A stretch of DNA of 64,000 nucleotides, taken from contig NZ_ARVW01000001.1 of NCBI RefSeq assembly GCF_000384315.1, forward strand, positions 3,968,157 to 4,032,156, written 5' to 3'. The notes below the pieces were generated by a model. That model worked only from the letters and a program-made list of their open reading frames with translations, had not been told where the DNA came from and did no database searches. Shown in pieces: positions 32,963-40,991 of this stretch. Source of the DNA: Amycolatopsis nigrescens CSC17Ta-90. Lineage in GTDB: Bacteria > Actinomycetota > Actinomycetes > Mycobacteriales > Pseudonocardiaceae. How positions within the stretch are numbered: position 1 is the stretch's first letter; the number at the start of each line of letters is the position of its first letter. The position numbers were made by a program, and so were the translations under genes.

Positions 32963-34090
32963 ATGGCTCAGCGTTCGACACCGCCGTTTCGCGCCGACCA
33001 CGTGGGCAGCCTGCTCAGGCCGCCCCGGCTGCACCAGGCGCGGGAGAAATTCGCCAATGCCGAGATCAGCGCGGCCGAGCTGCGCGCCGTCGAGGACGAC
33101 GCGATCCGGGACGTGGTGGCCCTGCAGCGCGCGGCCGGGCTGCGCTCGGCCACCGACGGCGAGTTCCGGCGCTCGTCCTGGCACATGGACTTCATCTACC
33201 AGCTCGCCGGAGTGTCCAAAAGCGACGAACGGCTGCACGTCAAGTTCCGCAACGCCGCCGGTGACCGCGAGTTCAGCCCGCCTGGCCTGCAGGTGGACGG
33301 CCGGGTCGGCCTGGACGAGACCATCTTCGGCCGTGACTTCAGCTTCCTGAAGTCCATTGTGGACGATGAGATGACGCCGAAGCAGACCATTCCTTCGCCG
33401 AGCATGGTCTACTACCGCGGCGGCCGGGCCGCCGTGGACGAGCGGGTCTACCCGGACCTCGAGCAGTTCTTCACCGACCTCAGCGCGGCCTACGCGAAAC
33501 AGGTCGCCGGCATGGCCGAGCTGGGCTGCGGCTACCTCCAGCTGGACGACACCAGCCTGGCCTACCTCAACGACCCGAAGCAACGCGAGCTGGTCGCCAA
33601 GCTGGGCGGCGATCCGGAGACCCTGCACCTGCGCAACATCGCGCAGCTCAACGCCGCGCTGGCGAACCGGCCGGCCGGGCTGACCGTGACCACGCACATG
33701 TGCCGCGGCAACTTCCGCTCCTCCTGGGCCGCCGAGGGCGGTTACGACTTCGTCGCCGAGGCGCTGTTCTCCGAGCTCGAAGTGGACGGCTTCTTCCTCG
33801 AATACGACGACGAGCGCTCCGGCGGCTTCGAGCCGCTCCGGTTCGTGCCCCGCGGCAAGTTCGTGGTGCTCGGCCTGGTCACCACCAAGAGCGGGGAGCT
33901 GGAGAGCGTGGACTCGCTGCGCCGCCGGATCGAGCAGGCCGCCCGGTACGTCGACCTCGACCAGCTGTGCCTTTCCCCGCAGTGCGGCTTCTCCTCCACA
34001 GTGGAGGGCAACGACCTGACCGAGGACGAGCAGGCGCGCAAGCTGGCCCGCATCGTCGAGACCGCGGAAATCGTTTGGGGCGGTCAGTAG
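32963..34090 (+). CDS. MetE C-terminal-like methyltransferase (cobalamin-independent methionine synthase family)
   Basis: The 375-residue protein corresponds to the C-terminal catalytic domain of cobalamin-independent methionine synthase, without the N-terminal domain, as in YxjG/YxjH-type proteins. It begins FRADHVGSLLRPPRL and has the zinc-ligand motifs THMCRGN (His and Cys) and SPQCGFSS (Cys), plus LQLDDTSLAYL and the typical E-V-D-G-F-F-LEYD segment. The family transfers a methyl group to a thiol; single-domain members often use an unknown methyl donor or have a salvage role. The next gene starts 9 bases later, suggesting co-transcription with the HAD protein. Confidence 0.88.
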   Translation: MAQRSTPPFRADHVGSLLRPPRLHQAREKFANAEISAAELRAVEDDAIRDVVALQRAAGLRSATDGEFRRSSWHMDFIYQLAGVSKSDERLHVKFRNAAGDREFSPPGLQVDGRVGLDETIFGRDFSFLKSIVDDEMTPKQTIPSPSMVYYRGGRAAVDERVYPDLEQFFTDLSAAYAKQVAGMAELGCGYLQLDDTSLAYLNDPKQRELVAKLGGDPETLHLRNIAQLNAALANRPAGLTVTTHMCRGNFRSSWAAEGGYDFVAEALFSELEVDGFFLEYDDERSGGFEPLRFVPRGKFVVLGLVTTKSGELESVDSLRRRIEQAARYVDLDQLCLSPQCGFSSTVEGNDLTEDEQARKLARIVETAEIVWGGQ

Positions 34091-34099
34091 CCTGCTGGT

Positions 34100-34780
34100 G
34101 TGGCACCACAGACGCTGATCTTCGACGCGGACGACACGCTCTGGGAGAACAACGTTCTCTTCGAGCGGGTGATGGACGACTACCTGGTCTGGCTCGCGCA
34201 TCCGAGCATGGACGGGGCCGAGATCCGGCGTATCTTCGCCGAGATCCAGGCCGGGAACATCGCCACCCACGGCTACGGCGTGCCGATGTTCCTGCACAGC
34301 CTCGGCGACTGCTTCGAGCGGCTGCGCGGCCGTCCCGCGACCGCCGCCGAGCGCGCGGAGATCGAGGCGCTCGGCGCGGTGCTGACGGAGAACCGCGTCG
34401 AGTTGATCGCCGGGGTCGCCGAAACGCTGGCGGAGCTGGGCGGGCGGCACGAGCTGTTCCTGCTCACCAAGGGCGGCCGTGACGCGCAGCAGCGCAAGGT
34501 GGACGCGTCCGGCCTGGCCGAGCGTTTCCGCGACGTGCACATCGTGCCGGAGAAAGATGTCGCCACCTACCAGCGGATCGCCGCCGAGCTGGCGCTGGTG
34601 CCGGAGCGGAGCTGGATGATCGGCAACTCGGTCAAGTCGGACATCCTGCCGGCCAGGGCGGCCGGCCTGAACGCGGTCTTCATCCCGAACGAGCACACCT
34701 GGGTCCTCGAACACGAGGAGCTCGACGACGAGCACGTGCTGCGCCTGGAGAAGTTCCCCGACCTGCTCACCCACTTCTGA
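34100..34780 (+). CDS. HAD-superfamily hydrolase
   Basis: The GTG start gives 226 residues. Motif I is DADDTLW (nucleophile and general acid Asp), motif II is LLTKGG, and the acidic motif IV lies near IGNSVKSDILPARAAG. The cap region (about 15-95) is helical. These features indicate a phosphatase-type HAD protein of the cytosol; the substrate is unknown. It follows the MetE-like gene closely, and the operon appears to end at a strong palindrome (repeat A, copy 2) just beyond the stop. Confidence 0.88.
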   Translation: MAPQTLIFDADDTLWENNVLFERVMDDYLVWLAHPSMDGAEIRRIFAEIQAGNIATHGYGVPMFLHSLGDCFERLRGRPATAAERAEIEALGAVLTENRVELIAGVAETLAELGGRHELFLLTKGGRDAQQRKVDASGLAERFRDVHIVPEKDVATYQRIAAELALVPERSWMIGNSVKSDILPARAAGLNAVFIPNEHTWVLEHEELDDEHVLRLEKFPDLLTHF

Positions 34781-34781
34781 C

Positions 34782-34838
34782 GTCGTGAGTGGAAAGTGTT
34801 GCCGGGACAACACTTTCCACTCACGACCGCTGACCTGC
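34782..34838 (+). repeat. Palindromic repeat A, copy 2, probably acting as terminator
   Basis: Perfect 20-base arms (34782-34801 and 34808-34827) enclose a 6-base loop and are followed by the shared tail CGCTGACCTGC. It lies 2 bases after the HAD gene and can stop transcription. Confidence 0.88.
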
Positions 34839-34856
34839 ATGAACTAGCCTTGTCGG

Positions 34857-35651
34857 ATGCGGCACAACGGTGGTCGGGCTTCGGTGGCGGACCGGGTGCT
34901 GGACGTGCTGGACGCGTTCAGCTCGGAACGCCCGGAGCTGACCCTGTCCGAGCTGAGCCGACGGGCCGGCCTGCCGCTGTCCACCACGCACCGGATCGTC
35001 GGTGAGCTGACCAGCCGCGGCGCGCTGGAACGGGACGCCGAGGGCCGCTACCGGGTCGGGCTGTGGCTGTGGGAGGTCGCGTCGCTGGCCCCGCACGGGA
35101 TGGGGCTGCGGGCGACCGCGATGCCGTTCCTGGAGGACCTGTACGAGGCAACCCACGAGAACGTGCAGCTCGCCGTGCTGGACGGGCCGGAGGTGGTCTA
35201 CCTGGAGCGGATCTCCGCGCGGGGCGCGGTGAACGTGCTGTCCAGGGTGGGCGGCAGGCTGCCAGCGCATGCCACCGGGGTCGGACTGGTGCTGCTGGCC
35301 AATGCGCCGGCGGAGACGCAGGAGCAGGTGCTCGCCAGGCCGTTGAAGCGGTACACGGCCAAGACCATCGACTCGCCGGCCCGGCTGCGCCGGGTGCTGG
35401 CGGACGTGCGCCGCGACGGGTTCGCGATCAGCGACGGCCAGATCGAGCTGATCGCGCTGTCCGTGGCGGCCCCGGTGTACGGGCCGGAGGACACCGTGGT
35501 CGCGGCCATTTCGATCGTGGTGCCGGCCGAGGGCACCGACCCCCGCACCCTGGTGCCCGCGGTGCGGGCGGCGGCCAGGGGCATCTCCCGCACGTTGGGC
35601 GCGCCGAGGGCGGTGCGGATGTCGGATGTGGCGTGGCGGGACGGGCCGTGA
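34857..35651 (+). CDS. IclR-family transcriptional regulator, probably controlling pobA
   Basis: The 264-residue protein has an N-terminal winged helix (VADRVLDVLDAFSSERPELT; LSELSRRAGLPLSTTHRIVG) and a GAF-like effector domain (ENVQLAVLDGPEVVYLERIS; ATGVGLVLLANAP; IALSVAAPVYGPEDTVVAAI). IclR proteins sense small aromatic or glyoxylate-type ligands. The next gene, 90 bases on, encodes 4-hydroxybenzoate hydroxylase, and IclR-type PobR regulators control that enzyme in other bacteria, so the same pairing is likely here. A palindrome between the two genes is a candidate operator. Confidence 0.88.
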   Translation: MRHNGGRASVADRVLDVLDAFSSERPELTLSELSRRAGLPLSTTHRIVGELTSRGALERDAEGRYRVGLWLWEVASLAPHGMGLRATAMPFLEDLYEATHENVQLAVLDGPEVVYLERISARGAVNVLSRVGGRLPAHATGVGLVLLANAPAETQEQVLARPLKRYTAKTIDSPARLRRVLADVRRDGFAISDGQIELIALSVAAPVYGPEDTVVAAISIVVPAEGTDPRTLVPAVRAAARGISRTLGAPRAVRMSDVAWRDGP

Positions 35652-35658
35652 ACCTGGC

Positions 35659-35673
35659 TTCCATTCAGTGGAA
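35659..35673 (+). promoter_or_regulatory. Candidate IclR operator before pobA
   Basis: TTCCA-TTCAG-TGGAA is a short perfect inverted repeat just after the regulator gene and about 70 bases before the pobA start. Its form is compatible with IclR-type boxes. Confidence 0.4.
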
Positions 35674-35741
35674 GTCGAGGCGCGTGCCGGCGCGTGGGAA
35701 AAGCAGGCTGGCGGGGAGAGTCGCGAACCGAGGAGGAACGA

Positions 35742-36920
35742 GTGGCACGCACCAGGGTGGGCATCGTCGGCGCGGGCCCGGCCGGCCTGCTGCTGTCCTA
35801 TCTGCTGCATGCCGAGGGCATCGACGCGGTGGTGCTGGAGGCGCGCGACCGCGAGTACGTGGAGCAACGGGTCCGCGCCGGGGTCTGCGAGCACCCGACC
35901 GTGGAGCTGCTCCGCGACCTCGGCCTCGCCGGCAGGCTGGACGCGGAAGGGCTGCCGCACCACGGGTTTTCGCTGCGCTTCGACGGCACCGACCACCGGA
36001 TCGCGCTGACCGAGCTGACCGGCAAGTCGATCACGGTGTACGGGCAGCAGGAGATCGTCAAGGATCTGCTCGCCGCGCACGACGCCAAGGGCCTGCCGGT
36101 AGAGTTCGAAGTGTCCGATGTGGAGCTGCACGGGCTGGACACGGACCGGCCGCGGATCGGCTACCGCGACCGGGACGGGGTGGCGCGTGAGCTGGACTGC
36201 GACGTGGTGGCCGGCTGCGACGGCTTCCACGGCATCAGCCGGCCGTCCATCCCGATCGACCGGCGGACCATTTTCGACCGCAGCTACCCGTTCGCCTGGC
36301 TCGGCGTGCTGGCGCGGACTCCGCCTTCGCACGAGGAGCTGATCTACACCCACCACGAGCGCGGGTTCGCGCTGCACAGCATGCGCACCCCGGAGATCAC
36401 CCGGCTCTACCTGCAGGTGGCCGGGAATGAGCGGATCGAGGACTGGTCCGACGACCGGATCTGGACCGAGCTGCAGCTGCGGCTGGCCACCGACGCGGAG
36501 TTCGAGCTGCGCGAAGGGCCGATGCTGGACAAGGGCATCACGCCGATGCGGAGCTTCGTCACCGAGCCGATGCGCTACGGCAGGCTGTTCCTGGCCGGGG
36601 ACGCGGCACACATCGTGCCGCCGACCGGCGCCAAGGGCATGAACCTGGCCGTCGCGGATGTCCGGGTGCTCTCCCGCGCGCTGACCGAACTGCTGCTGCA
36701 CAACAGGAGTGAGCTGGCTGAGTCCTATTCGGACACTTGCCTGCGGCGGGTGTGGCGTGCCGAGCACTTCTCCTGGTACATGACCTCGATGCTGCACGTG
36801 GACCCGGCCGCGGACGAGTTCGGACGGCGGTTGCAGCTCTCGCAGCTGCGCTACACCGCCTCCTCCGCGGCTGCGGCGACCAGTCTCGCGGAGAACTACG
36901 TCGGCCTGCCCTTCACGTGA
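35742..36920 (+). CDS. pobA: 4-hydroxybenzoate 3-monooxygenase
   Basis: This flavoprotein hydroxylates 4-hydroxybenzoate to protocatechuate for the beta-ketoadipate pathway. The GTG has an AGGAGG site 5 bases upstream and gives 392 residues, the family length. The N-terminal FAD-binding motif is VGIVGAGPAGLLLSYLL, and YVEQRVRAGVCEHPTVELL follows as in PobA. The second FAD motif is LAGDAAHIVPPTGAKGMNL. The C-terminus contains RHVWRAEHFSWYMTSMLH-like residues typical of this enzyme. The IclR gene upstream in the same direction fits known control by PobR. Ring-cleavage genes are not in the window. Confidence 0.93.
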   Translation: MARTRVGIVGAGPAGLLLSYLLHAEGIDAVVLEARDREYVEQRVRAGVCEHPTVELLRDLGLAGRLDAEGLPHHGFSLRFDGTDHRIALTELTGKSITVYGQQEIVKDLLAAHDAKGLPVEFEVSDVELHGLDTDRPRIGYRDRDGVARELDCDVVAGCDGFHGISRPSIPIDRRTIFDRSYPFAWLGVLARTPPSHEELIYTHHERGFALHSMRTPEITRLYLQVAGNERIEDWSDDRIWTELQLRLATDAEFELREGPMLDKGITPMRSFVTEPMRYGRLFLAGDAAHIVPPTGAKGMNLAVADVRVLSRALTELLLHNRSELAESYSDTCLRRVWRAEHFSWYMTSMLHVDPAADEFGRRLQLSQLRYTASSAAAATSLAENYVGLPFT

Positions 36921-36921
36921 T

Positions 36922-36940
36922 CGTCAACCGGTGGTTGACG
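36922..36940 (+). promoter_or_regulatory. Operator 1 of the Clp N-domain gene
   Basis: CGTCAAC-N5-GTTGACG, a perfect inverted repeat, is the first of two identical boxes with centres 29 bases apart before the start at 36971. Confidence 0.7.
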
Positions 36941-36950
36941 AATGCGGGTG

Positions 36951-36969
36951 CGTCAACTTATGGTTGACG
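36951..36969 (+). promoter_or_regulatory. Operator 2 of the Clp N-domain gene
   Basis: The same CGTCAAC-N5-GTTGACG box ends 1 base before the ATG at 36971. Binding here would block both transcription start and the ribosome site, which suggests autorepression. Confidence 0.7.
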
Positions 36970-36970
36970 C

Positions 36971-37714
36971 ATGACGAATCCAGTACGGCTCGACGACATG
37001 ATCGACTACATCAAGCAGCGCGCCCCCGAATCCGACGTCCTGCGACAGCTCTCCGAAGCGGTACTCGCGGCGGAAAGCCTCGGCGAGGTCGCCGACCACC
37101 TGATCGGCCATTTCGTGGACCAGGCAAGGCGTTCCGGCGCTTCCTGGACCGAGATCGGGCAGAGCATGGGGGTCAGCAAACAGGCCGCGCAGAAGCGTTT
37201 CGTGCCCAAGGACCAGTTCTCCGCGGCGGACATCGCCCGCGAGTTCGGCCGCTACACCGACCGGGCGCGCCAGGTGGTGGTTGCCGCGCAGCAGGCCGCG
37301 TTCGACGCCGGCAACGAGCTGATCGGCACCGAGCATCTGCTGGCCGGCCTGCTCCAGGTGCCGGAAGGCTTGGCGGCCAAGGCGATCGTGAAGTTCGGCG
37401 CGCCGATCGAAGAGGTCTCACGGCTGCTCGGCGCCCGGTTCGGCCCGAGCGTCGAGCTGACCTCCGAGCAGCTCGCGTTCAGCGTGTCGGCGAAGAAGGT
37501 GCTCGAACTGACCCTGCGCGAAGCGTTGCGGCTGGGGCACAACTACATCGGTACCGAGCATCTGCTGCTCGCCATGCTCGAGTTCGGTGAGGGCGCCGGT
37601 CCCGAGGTGCTGGCCGAGGTCGGGGTGGAAAAGCAAGCGGTTGAAGAGGAACTGATGAAGGTGCTGGCGGCCGTGTTGAAAAAGCAGTCGGAACTTTCGA
37701 AGGGTGTCAATTAA
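36971..37714 (+). CDS. Clp N-domain protein with helix-turn-helix
   Basis: The 247-residue protein has no ATPase. Residues about 1-85 contain a helix-turn-helix (GASWTEIGQSMGVSKQAAQK), as found in small actinobacterial DNA-binding proteins. Residues about 90-235 contain two Clp N repeats (ARQVVVAAQQAAFDAGNELI-GTEHLLAGLL; AKKVLELTLREALRLGHNYI-GTEHLLLAML), the domain by which ClpC/ClpA read substrates. Such hybrids are common in actinobacteria and may regulate protease or stress genes. Two identical palindromes directly before the start, with no usual ribosome site between, point to autoregulation and perhaps leaderless translation. Confidence 0.88.
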   Translation: MTNPVRLDDMIDYIKQRAPESDVLRQLSEAVLAAESLGEVADHLIGHFVDQARRSGASWTEIGQSMGVSKQAAQKRFVPKDQFSAADIAREFGRYTDRARQVVVAAQQAAFDAGNELIGTEHLLAGLLQVPEGLAAKAIVKFGAPIEEVSRLLGARFGPSVELTSEQLAFSVSAKKVLELTLREALRLGHNYIGTEHLLLAMLEFGEGAGPEVLAEVGVEKQAVEEELMKVLAAVLKKQSELSKGVN

Positions 37715-37779
37715 TCACCAACAACGCCTACCGTCCGTGGTGTCCCCCGGGGCAGGGGGGTACTCACGGAGGAGGCGGA

Positions 37780-38553
37780 ATGAAGGCACGTTCCCTGATC
37801 ATGGGGCTGATCGCGGGCGCCGCTTGTGCGGCGACCAGCGTCCTCGGGGCCGGTTCGGCGAGCGCGGACGTCAACCCGTTCATCGTCGGCGGCGGTGACG
37901 CCGACCAGACCTACTCGTTCATGGTGTCGCTGCAAAGCCCGTCGGGTGACCATTTCTGCGGTGGTTCACTGGTCAAGGCCGACTGGGTGGTGACAGCGGC
38001 GCACTGTGTCGAGGGCAGTTCGCCGGGCGACGTCAAGGCGCGGATCGGCACCACGGACCGCACGCAGGGCGGTGAAGAGGCGGACGCGTCGAAGATCATC
38101 GTGCACCCGGACTACAACGGTTCCGGGCCGGGTGGCGACATCGCGCTGGTGCAGCTTTCCGCGCCGGTGAAGGCGGCCACCGTGCCGCTCGGCACGGCCG
38201 CGGACGCGGGCACCAAGTCGCGGCTGATCGGCTGGGGGCAGACCTGCCCCGAGCGCGGCGGCTGCGAGGCGCCGGTGACCTTGCAGCAACTGGACACCCA
38301 GGTGGTGGATGCCGGGAAGTGCCAGGGCATCGACGGCAGCGTGGAACTGTGCACGGACAACCCGGACGGCGACAAGGGCGCCTGCTACGGCGACTCGGGT
38401 GGCCCGCAGGTCGTGCAGGCGGACGGCAAATGGCAGCTGATCGGCGTGACCAGCCGTAGCGGCAACTCGGACTCCAGCTGCGCCACCGGTCCGTCCATCT
38501 ACACCTCCGCCGTGGCCTACACCCCCTGGATCTCCGAAAACACCGGCTCCTAA
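37780..38553 (+). CDS. Secreted trypsin-like serine protease (S1 family)
   Basis: The 257-residue protein has a signal peptide (about 1-29, ending GSASA) and a mature S1 domain starting near IVGGGDADQ. The catalytic triad is visible as TAAHC, GGDIALVQL and GDSGGP. Cys pairs at the expected places (HFCGGS/AAHC; CYGDSGGPQ/SSCATG) suggest disulfides. Streptomyces trypsin-like enzymes have this layout and length. A strong GGAGGAGG site precedes the ATG. A palindrome of repeat family B right after the stop probably terminates transcription from both sides. Confidence 0.93.
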   Translation: MKARSLIMGLIAGAACAATSVLGAGSASADVNPFIVGGGDADQTYSFMVSLQSPSGDHFCGGSLVKADWVVTAAHCVEGSSPGDVKARIGTTDRTQGGEEADASKIIVHPDYNGSGPGGDIALVQLSAPVKAATVPLGTAADAGTKSRLIGWGQTCPERGGCEAPVTLQQLDTQVVDAGKCQGIDGSVELCTDNPDGDKGACYGDSGGPQVVQADGKWQLIGVTSRSGNSDSSCATGPSIYTSAVAYTPWISENTGS

Positions 38554-38558
38554 CCAAA

Positions 38559-38613
38559 GTCCGTGAAGGCCACCTTACCTACCTTCAAGGTAGGCAAGGT
38601 GGCCTTCACGGAC
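38559..38613 (+). repeat. Palindromic repeat B, copy 1, between convergent genes
   Basis: Arms of 27 bases (38559-38585; 38587-38613) with one G-T pair contain GTGAAGGCCACCTT and its complement. A second copy lies at 62260. Its location between convergent genes suggests use as a bidirectional terminator. Confidence 0.88.
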
Positions 38614-38618
38614 AGGAG

Positions 38619-39287
38619 CTATTCGCGGGTGAAGTGGAAGGGGCAGTGGGTGCCGCCGAGGCCGATGGTGGTGGCGCGGTCGAAGCGGAAACCGTGCCGT
38701 TCCGGGTCTATGCCGTCGATCCAGGTCTGGTCGAAGGCGCACATGGACGGGGTCAGCTCGGCGGCGGAGTTCGCCACCAGCACGTCGTGGTAGAAGCACC
38801 GGTGGACGTCCAGCAGGTAGCGCTGGTCGTCGTCCACCGGCCGCCGGAAGGTGAAACCCTTGCCGAACGCCAGTTCCTCGCGGGACTTGGCCATTTCGAC
38901 CATGGCGGAGAAGGGATCCGGCGCGGCGTCCAGCATGGCGCGGGTACCGGCTCGCATGTCCTCGGCGAACGGTTCCACGAACGCGGCCTCCACCGCCGCG
39001 ATGGCCCTGTCCCGGCCCAGTTCCGGCCGCAGCGACCGGTAGCCGGCGACCAGCGCCAGGGTCAGTTTCAGGTTGTGCCGCGCGGGTTCGTCCACCACGA
39101 GCCCGGCATTGGCCGCTTCCAGCTCGGCGTGCCGCCGCTTGATCGCGGTGAGCAGCTCGGGATCGAGCCCGTGCTCGTGCAGGGTCCGCGCCAGCTGTTC
39201 GTAGTAGCCCTCGATGAGCAGGGCGAGATCTTTCTCGGGGTCCGGGGTGTAGTCGCCATCGGACAACCCGAATTGGTCGGTGGTCAT
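38619..39287 (-). CDS. L-2-amino-thiazoline-4-carboxylic acid hydrolase-family protein
   Basis: The 222-residue protein ends with CAFDQTWIDGI, then FRFDRATTIGLGGTHCPFHF, the signature part of this family, together with FGKGFTF and RCFYHDVLVANSAAEL. The named activity opens a thiazoline ring in L-cysteine formation, but most homologues are untested. The N-terminal 90 residues are helical. An ATG at 39308 adds 7 residues; the one at 39287 has an AAGGA site 11 bases before it, so it is preferred weakly. It is convergent with the protease gene, sharing the repeat B palindrome. Confidence 0.78.
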   Translation of the reverse strand: MTTDQFGLSDGDYTPDPEKDLALLIEGYYEQLARTLHEHGLDPELLTAIKRRHAELEAANAGLVVDEPARHNLKLTLALVAGYRSLRPELGRDRAIAAVEAAFVEPFAEDMRAGTRAMLDAAPDPFSAMVEMAKSREELAFGKGFTFRRPVDDDQRYLLDVHRCFYHDVLVANSAAELTPSMCAFDQTWIDGIDPERHGFRFDRATTIGLGGTHCPFHFTRE

Positions 39288-39361
39288 TGCGGAAACGGTC
39301 CTTTCCATCGGAAAGACCGCCGGCGCACTCCACCGACCAACCGGCGCCGACGAACTTCAGT

Positions 39362-40342
39362 TCATGCTGACTTTCCCGTTGTACCACGCGCGAAGCGATC
39401 GGTGGCCGAAATCAGGGCGTCCAGGGTGCCGGGCTCGTCGAAGGCGTGCCCGGCGTCGTCGATCATCACCAGCTCCGCGTCCGGCCATGCCTGGGAAAGC
39501 TCCCATGCGGTGCCGGCCGGGGTGAGCATGTCGTAGCGGCCCTGCACGATCACCCCTGGAATGCCGGCCAGCCGGTCCGCCTCGGCCAGCAGTTGTCCCT
39601 CGGACAGCCAGGCGCCGTGCCGGAAGTAGTGGTTCTCGATCCTGGCGAACGCGGTGGCGAACCGTTCGTCGGTGAAGCTCCGCACCACGTCCGGTCGCGG
39701 CCGCAACGCGATCAGGCTCGCCTCCCAGATGCTCCACGCGAGCGCCGCGGGCTCGTGCACCGCGGGATCAGGGTCGTTGAGCAGCTCGTGGTAGACCGCG
39801 ATCAGGTCTTCGTCGCGCCGCGCTTTCGGGACGGGCTCCAGGAAGGACTGCCACAGATCGGCGAACAGGGTGGCCGAGCCGCCACCGTAGGCCCAGTCCA
39901 GTTCCTTGCGCCGCACGGTGAAAATGCCGCGCAGCACCAGTTCGGTGACCCGCTCCGGATGTTTCTCCGCGTAGGCCAGCGCCAGCGTGCTGCCCCACGA
40001 GCCGCCGAAGACCTGCCACCGGTCGATGCCGAGGTGCGCCCGCAGCCGCTCCATGTCCGCGACCAGGTGCCAGGTGGTGTTCGCGGACAGGTCCGCGTCG
40101 ATCCCGCTGGCGTGCGGCAGGCTCTGCCCGCACCCCCGCTGGTCGAACAGCACGATCCGGTAGACCGCCGGGTCGAACAGCCGCCGGTGCCGCGGCGAGC
40201 TGCCGCCGCCGGGCCCGCCGTGCAGGAAGACCACCGGCTTGCCGTCCGGTTTCCCGGACTCCTCCCAGTAGATCGAGTTGCCGTCGCCCACTTCCAGCAG
40301 GCCGGAGTCGTTCGGTTCGAGTTCCGGGTAGTAGTCGCGCAT
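39362..40342 (-). CDS. pip: Proline iminopeptidase
   Basis: The 326-residue alpha/beta hydrolase has the oxyanion motif FLHGGPGGGSSP, FDQRGCGQS and the nucleophile elbow GGSWGS, as in proline iminopeptidases that remove N-terminal Pro from peptides in the cytosol. The Asp and His of the triad lie in GRYDMLTPAGTAWE and MIDDAGHAFDEPG. WSTLALAYAEKHPERVTELV-like continuation and overall length agree with the family. It stands between a hydrolase-family gene and a methyltransferase gene on the same strand but with spacing that suggests separate transcripts. Confidence 0.92.
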   Translation of the reverse strand: MRDYYPELEPNDSGLLEVGDGNSIYWEESGKPDGKPVVFLHGGPGGGSSPRHRRLFDPAVYRIVLFDQRGCGQSLPHASGIDADLSANTTWHLVADMERLRAHLGIDRWQVFGGSWGSTLALAYAEKHPERVTELVLRGIFTVRRKELDWAYGGGSATLFADLWQSFLEPVPKARRDEDLIAVYHELLNDPDPAVHEPAALAWSIWEASLIALRPRPDVVRSFTDERFATAFARIENHYFRHGAWLSEGQLLAEADRLAGIPGVIVQGRYDMLTPAGTAWELSQAWPDAELVMIDDAGHAFDEPGTLDALISATDRFARGTTGKSA

Positions 40343-40364
40343 GTCCCCACTCTGCCCGAACTGG

Positions 40365-40991
40365 TCAGCGTCCGGCGATCAACAGGTGGAAGGCCCGTTC
40401 GCTGCGGCCGATCCGCCGGTCCTCCCGTACCTCCAGCCCGGCCGCGCCGAGCAGCCCGACCACTTCGGACACCGGGCGAAGCCGGAAACCGTGCGGGGTG
40501 AACGGCATCTCCGCCATCGCGGCCGGGTCGCCGATGCCGACCACGGCACGCCCGCCCGGCCGCAGCACCCTGGCCAGCTCGGCGAAGGCCACCGCCGGCT
40601 CGGCCACGAAGTACAGCGTGTTGCAGGTGATCAGTGCGTCCAGCGAAGCGTCCGCGAGCGGCAGCTCGGTGATCGAGCCGCGGTGCAGCCGCACCCGCTC
40701 GTCCCGGCCGAACCGCTTGACCGCGCCGTCGAACATCGTCTCGGACACCTCCACCCCGTGCACCGCCCCGGCCGGGCCGACCCGGCCGAGCAGCAGGGAA
40801 AGGCCGAGCCCGCCACCGAAACCGATGTCGGCCGCGGTCTCCCCGGCGCGCAGTTCCAGCGCTTCGACGGCGCCCGCGACCGGTGCGTTGTTCGCCCGGT
40901 TCAGCATCCGGCCGACCAGCTTGCCGCGCACTCCCCGCGGATGGCCGAGCTGTTTCGCCAGCCCGGCCACCAGCGAGTCCTTGAGTGTCAT
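40365..40991 (-). CDS. Class I SAM-dependent methyltransferase
   Basis: The 208-residue protein has motif I as AADIGFGGGLGL, an acidic motif II end (HGVEVSE), and motif IV/V segments LITCNTLYFVAEP and ARVLRPGGRAVVGIG of a Rossmann-fold methyltransferase. The substrate is not evident. The ATG overlaps the stop of gnd (ATGA), so the two genes are co-transcribed and coupled. A longer form starting at 41024 would overlap gnd more and is less likely. Confidence 0.86.
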   Translation of the reverse strand: MTLKDSLVAGLAKQLGHPRGVRGKLVGRMLNRANNAPVAGAVEALELRAGETAADIGFGGGLGLSLLLGRVGPAGAVHGVEVSETMFDGAVKRFGRDERVRLHRGSITELPLADASLDALITCNTLYFVAEPAVAFAELARVLRPGGRAVVGIGDPAAMAEMPFTPHGFRLRPVSEVVGLLGAAGLEVREDRRIGRSERAFHLLIAGR

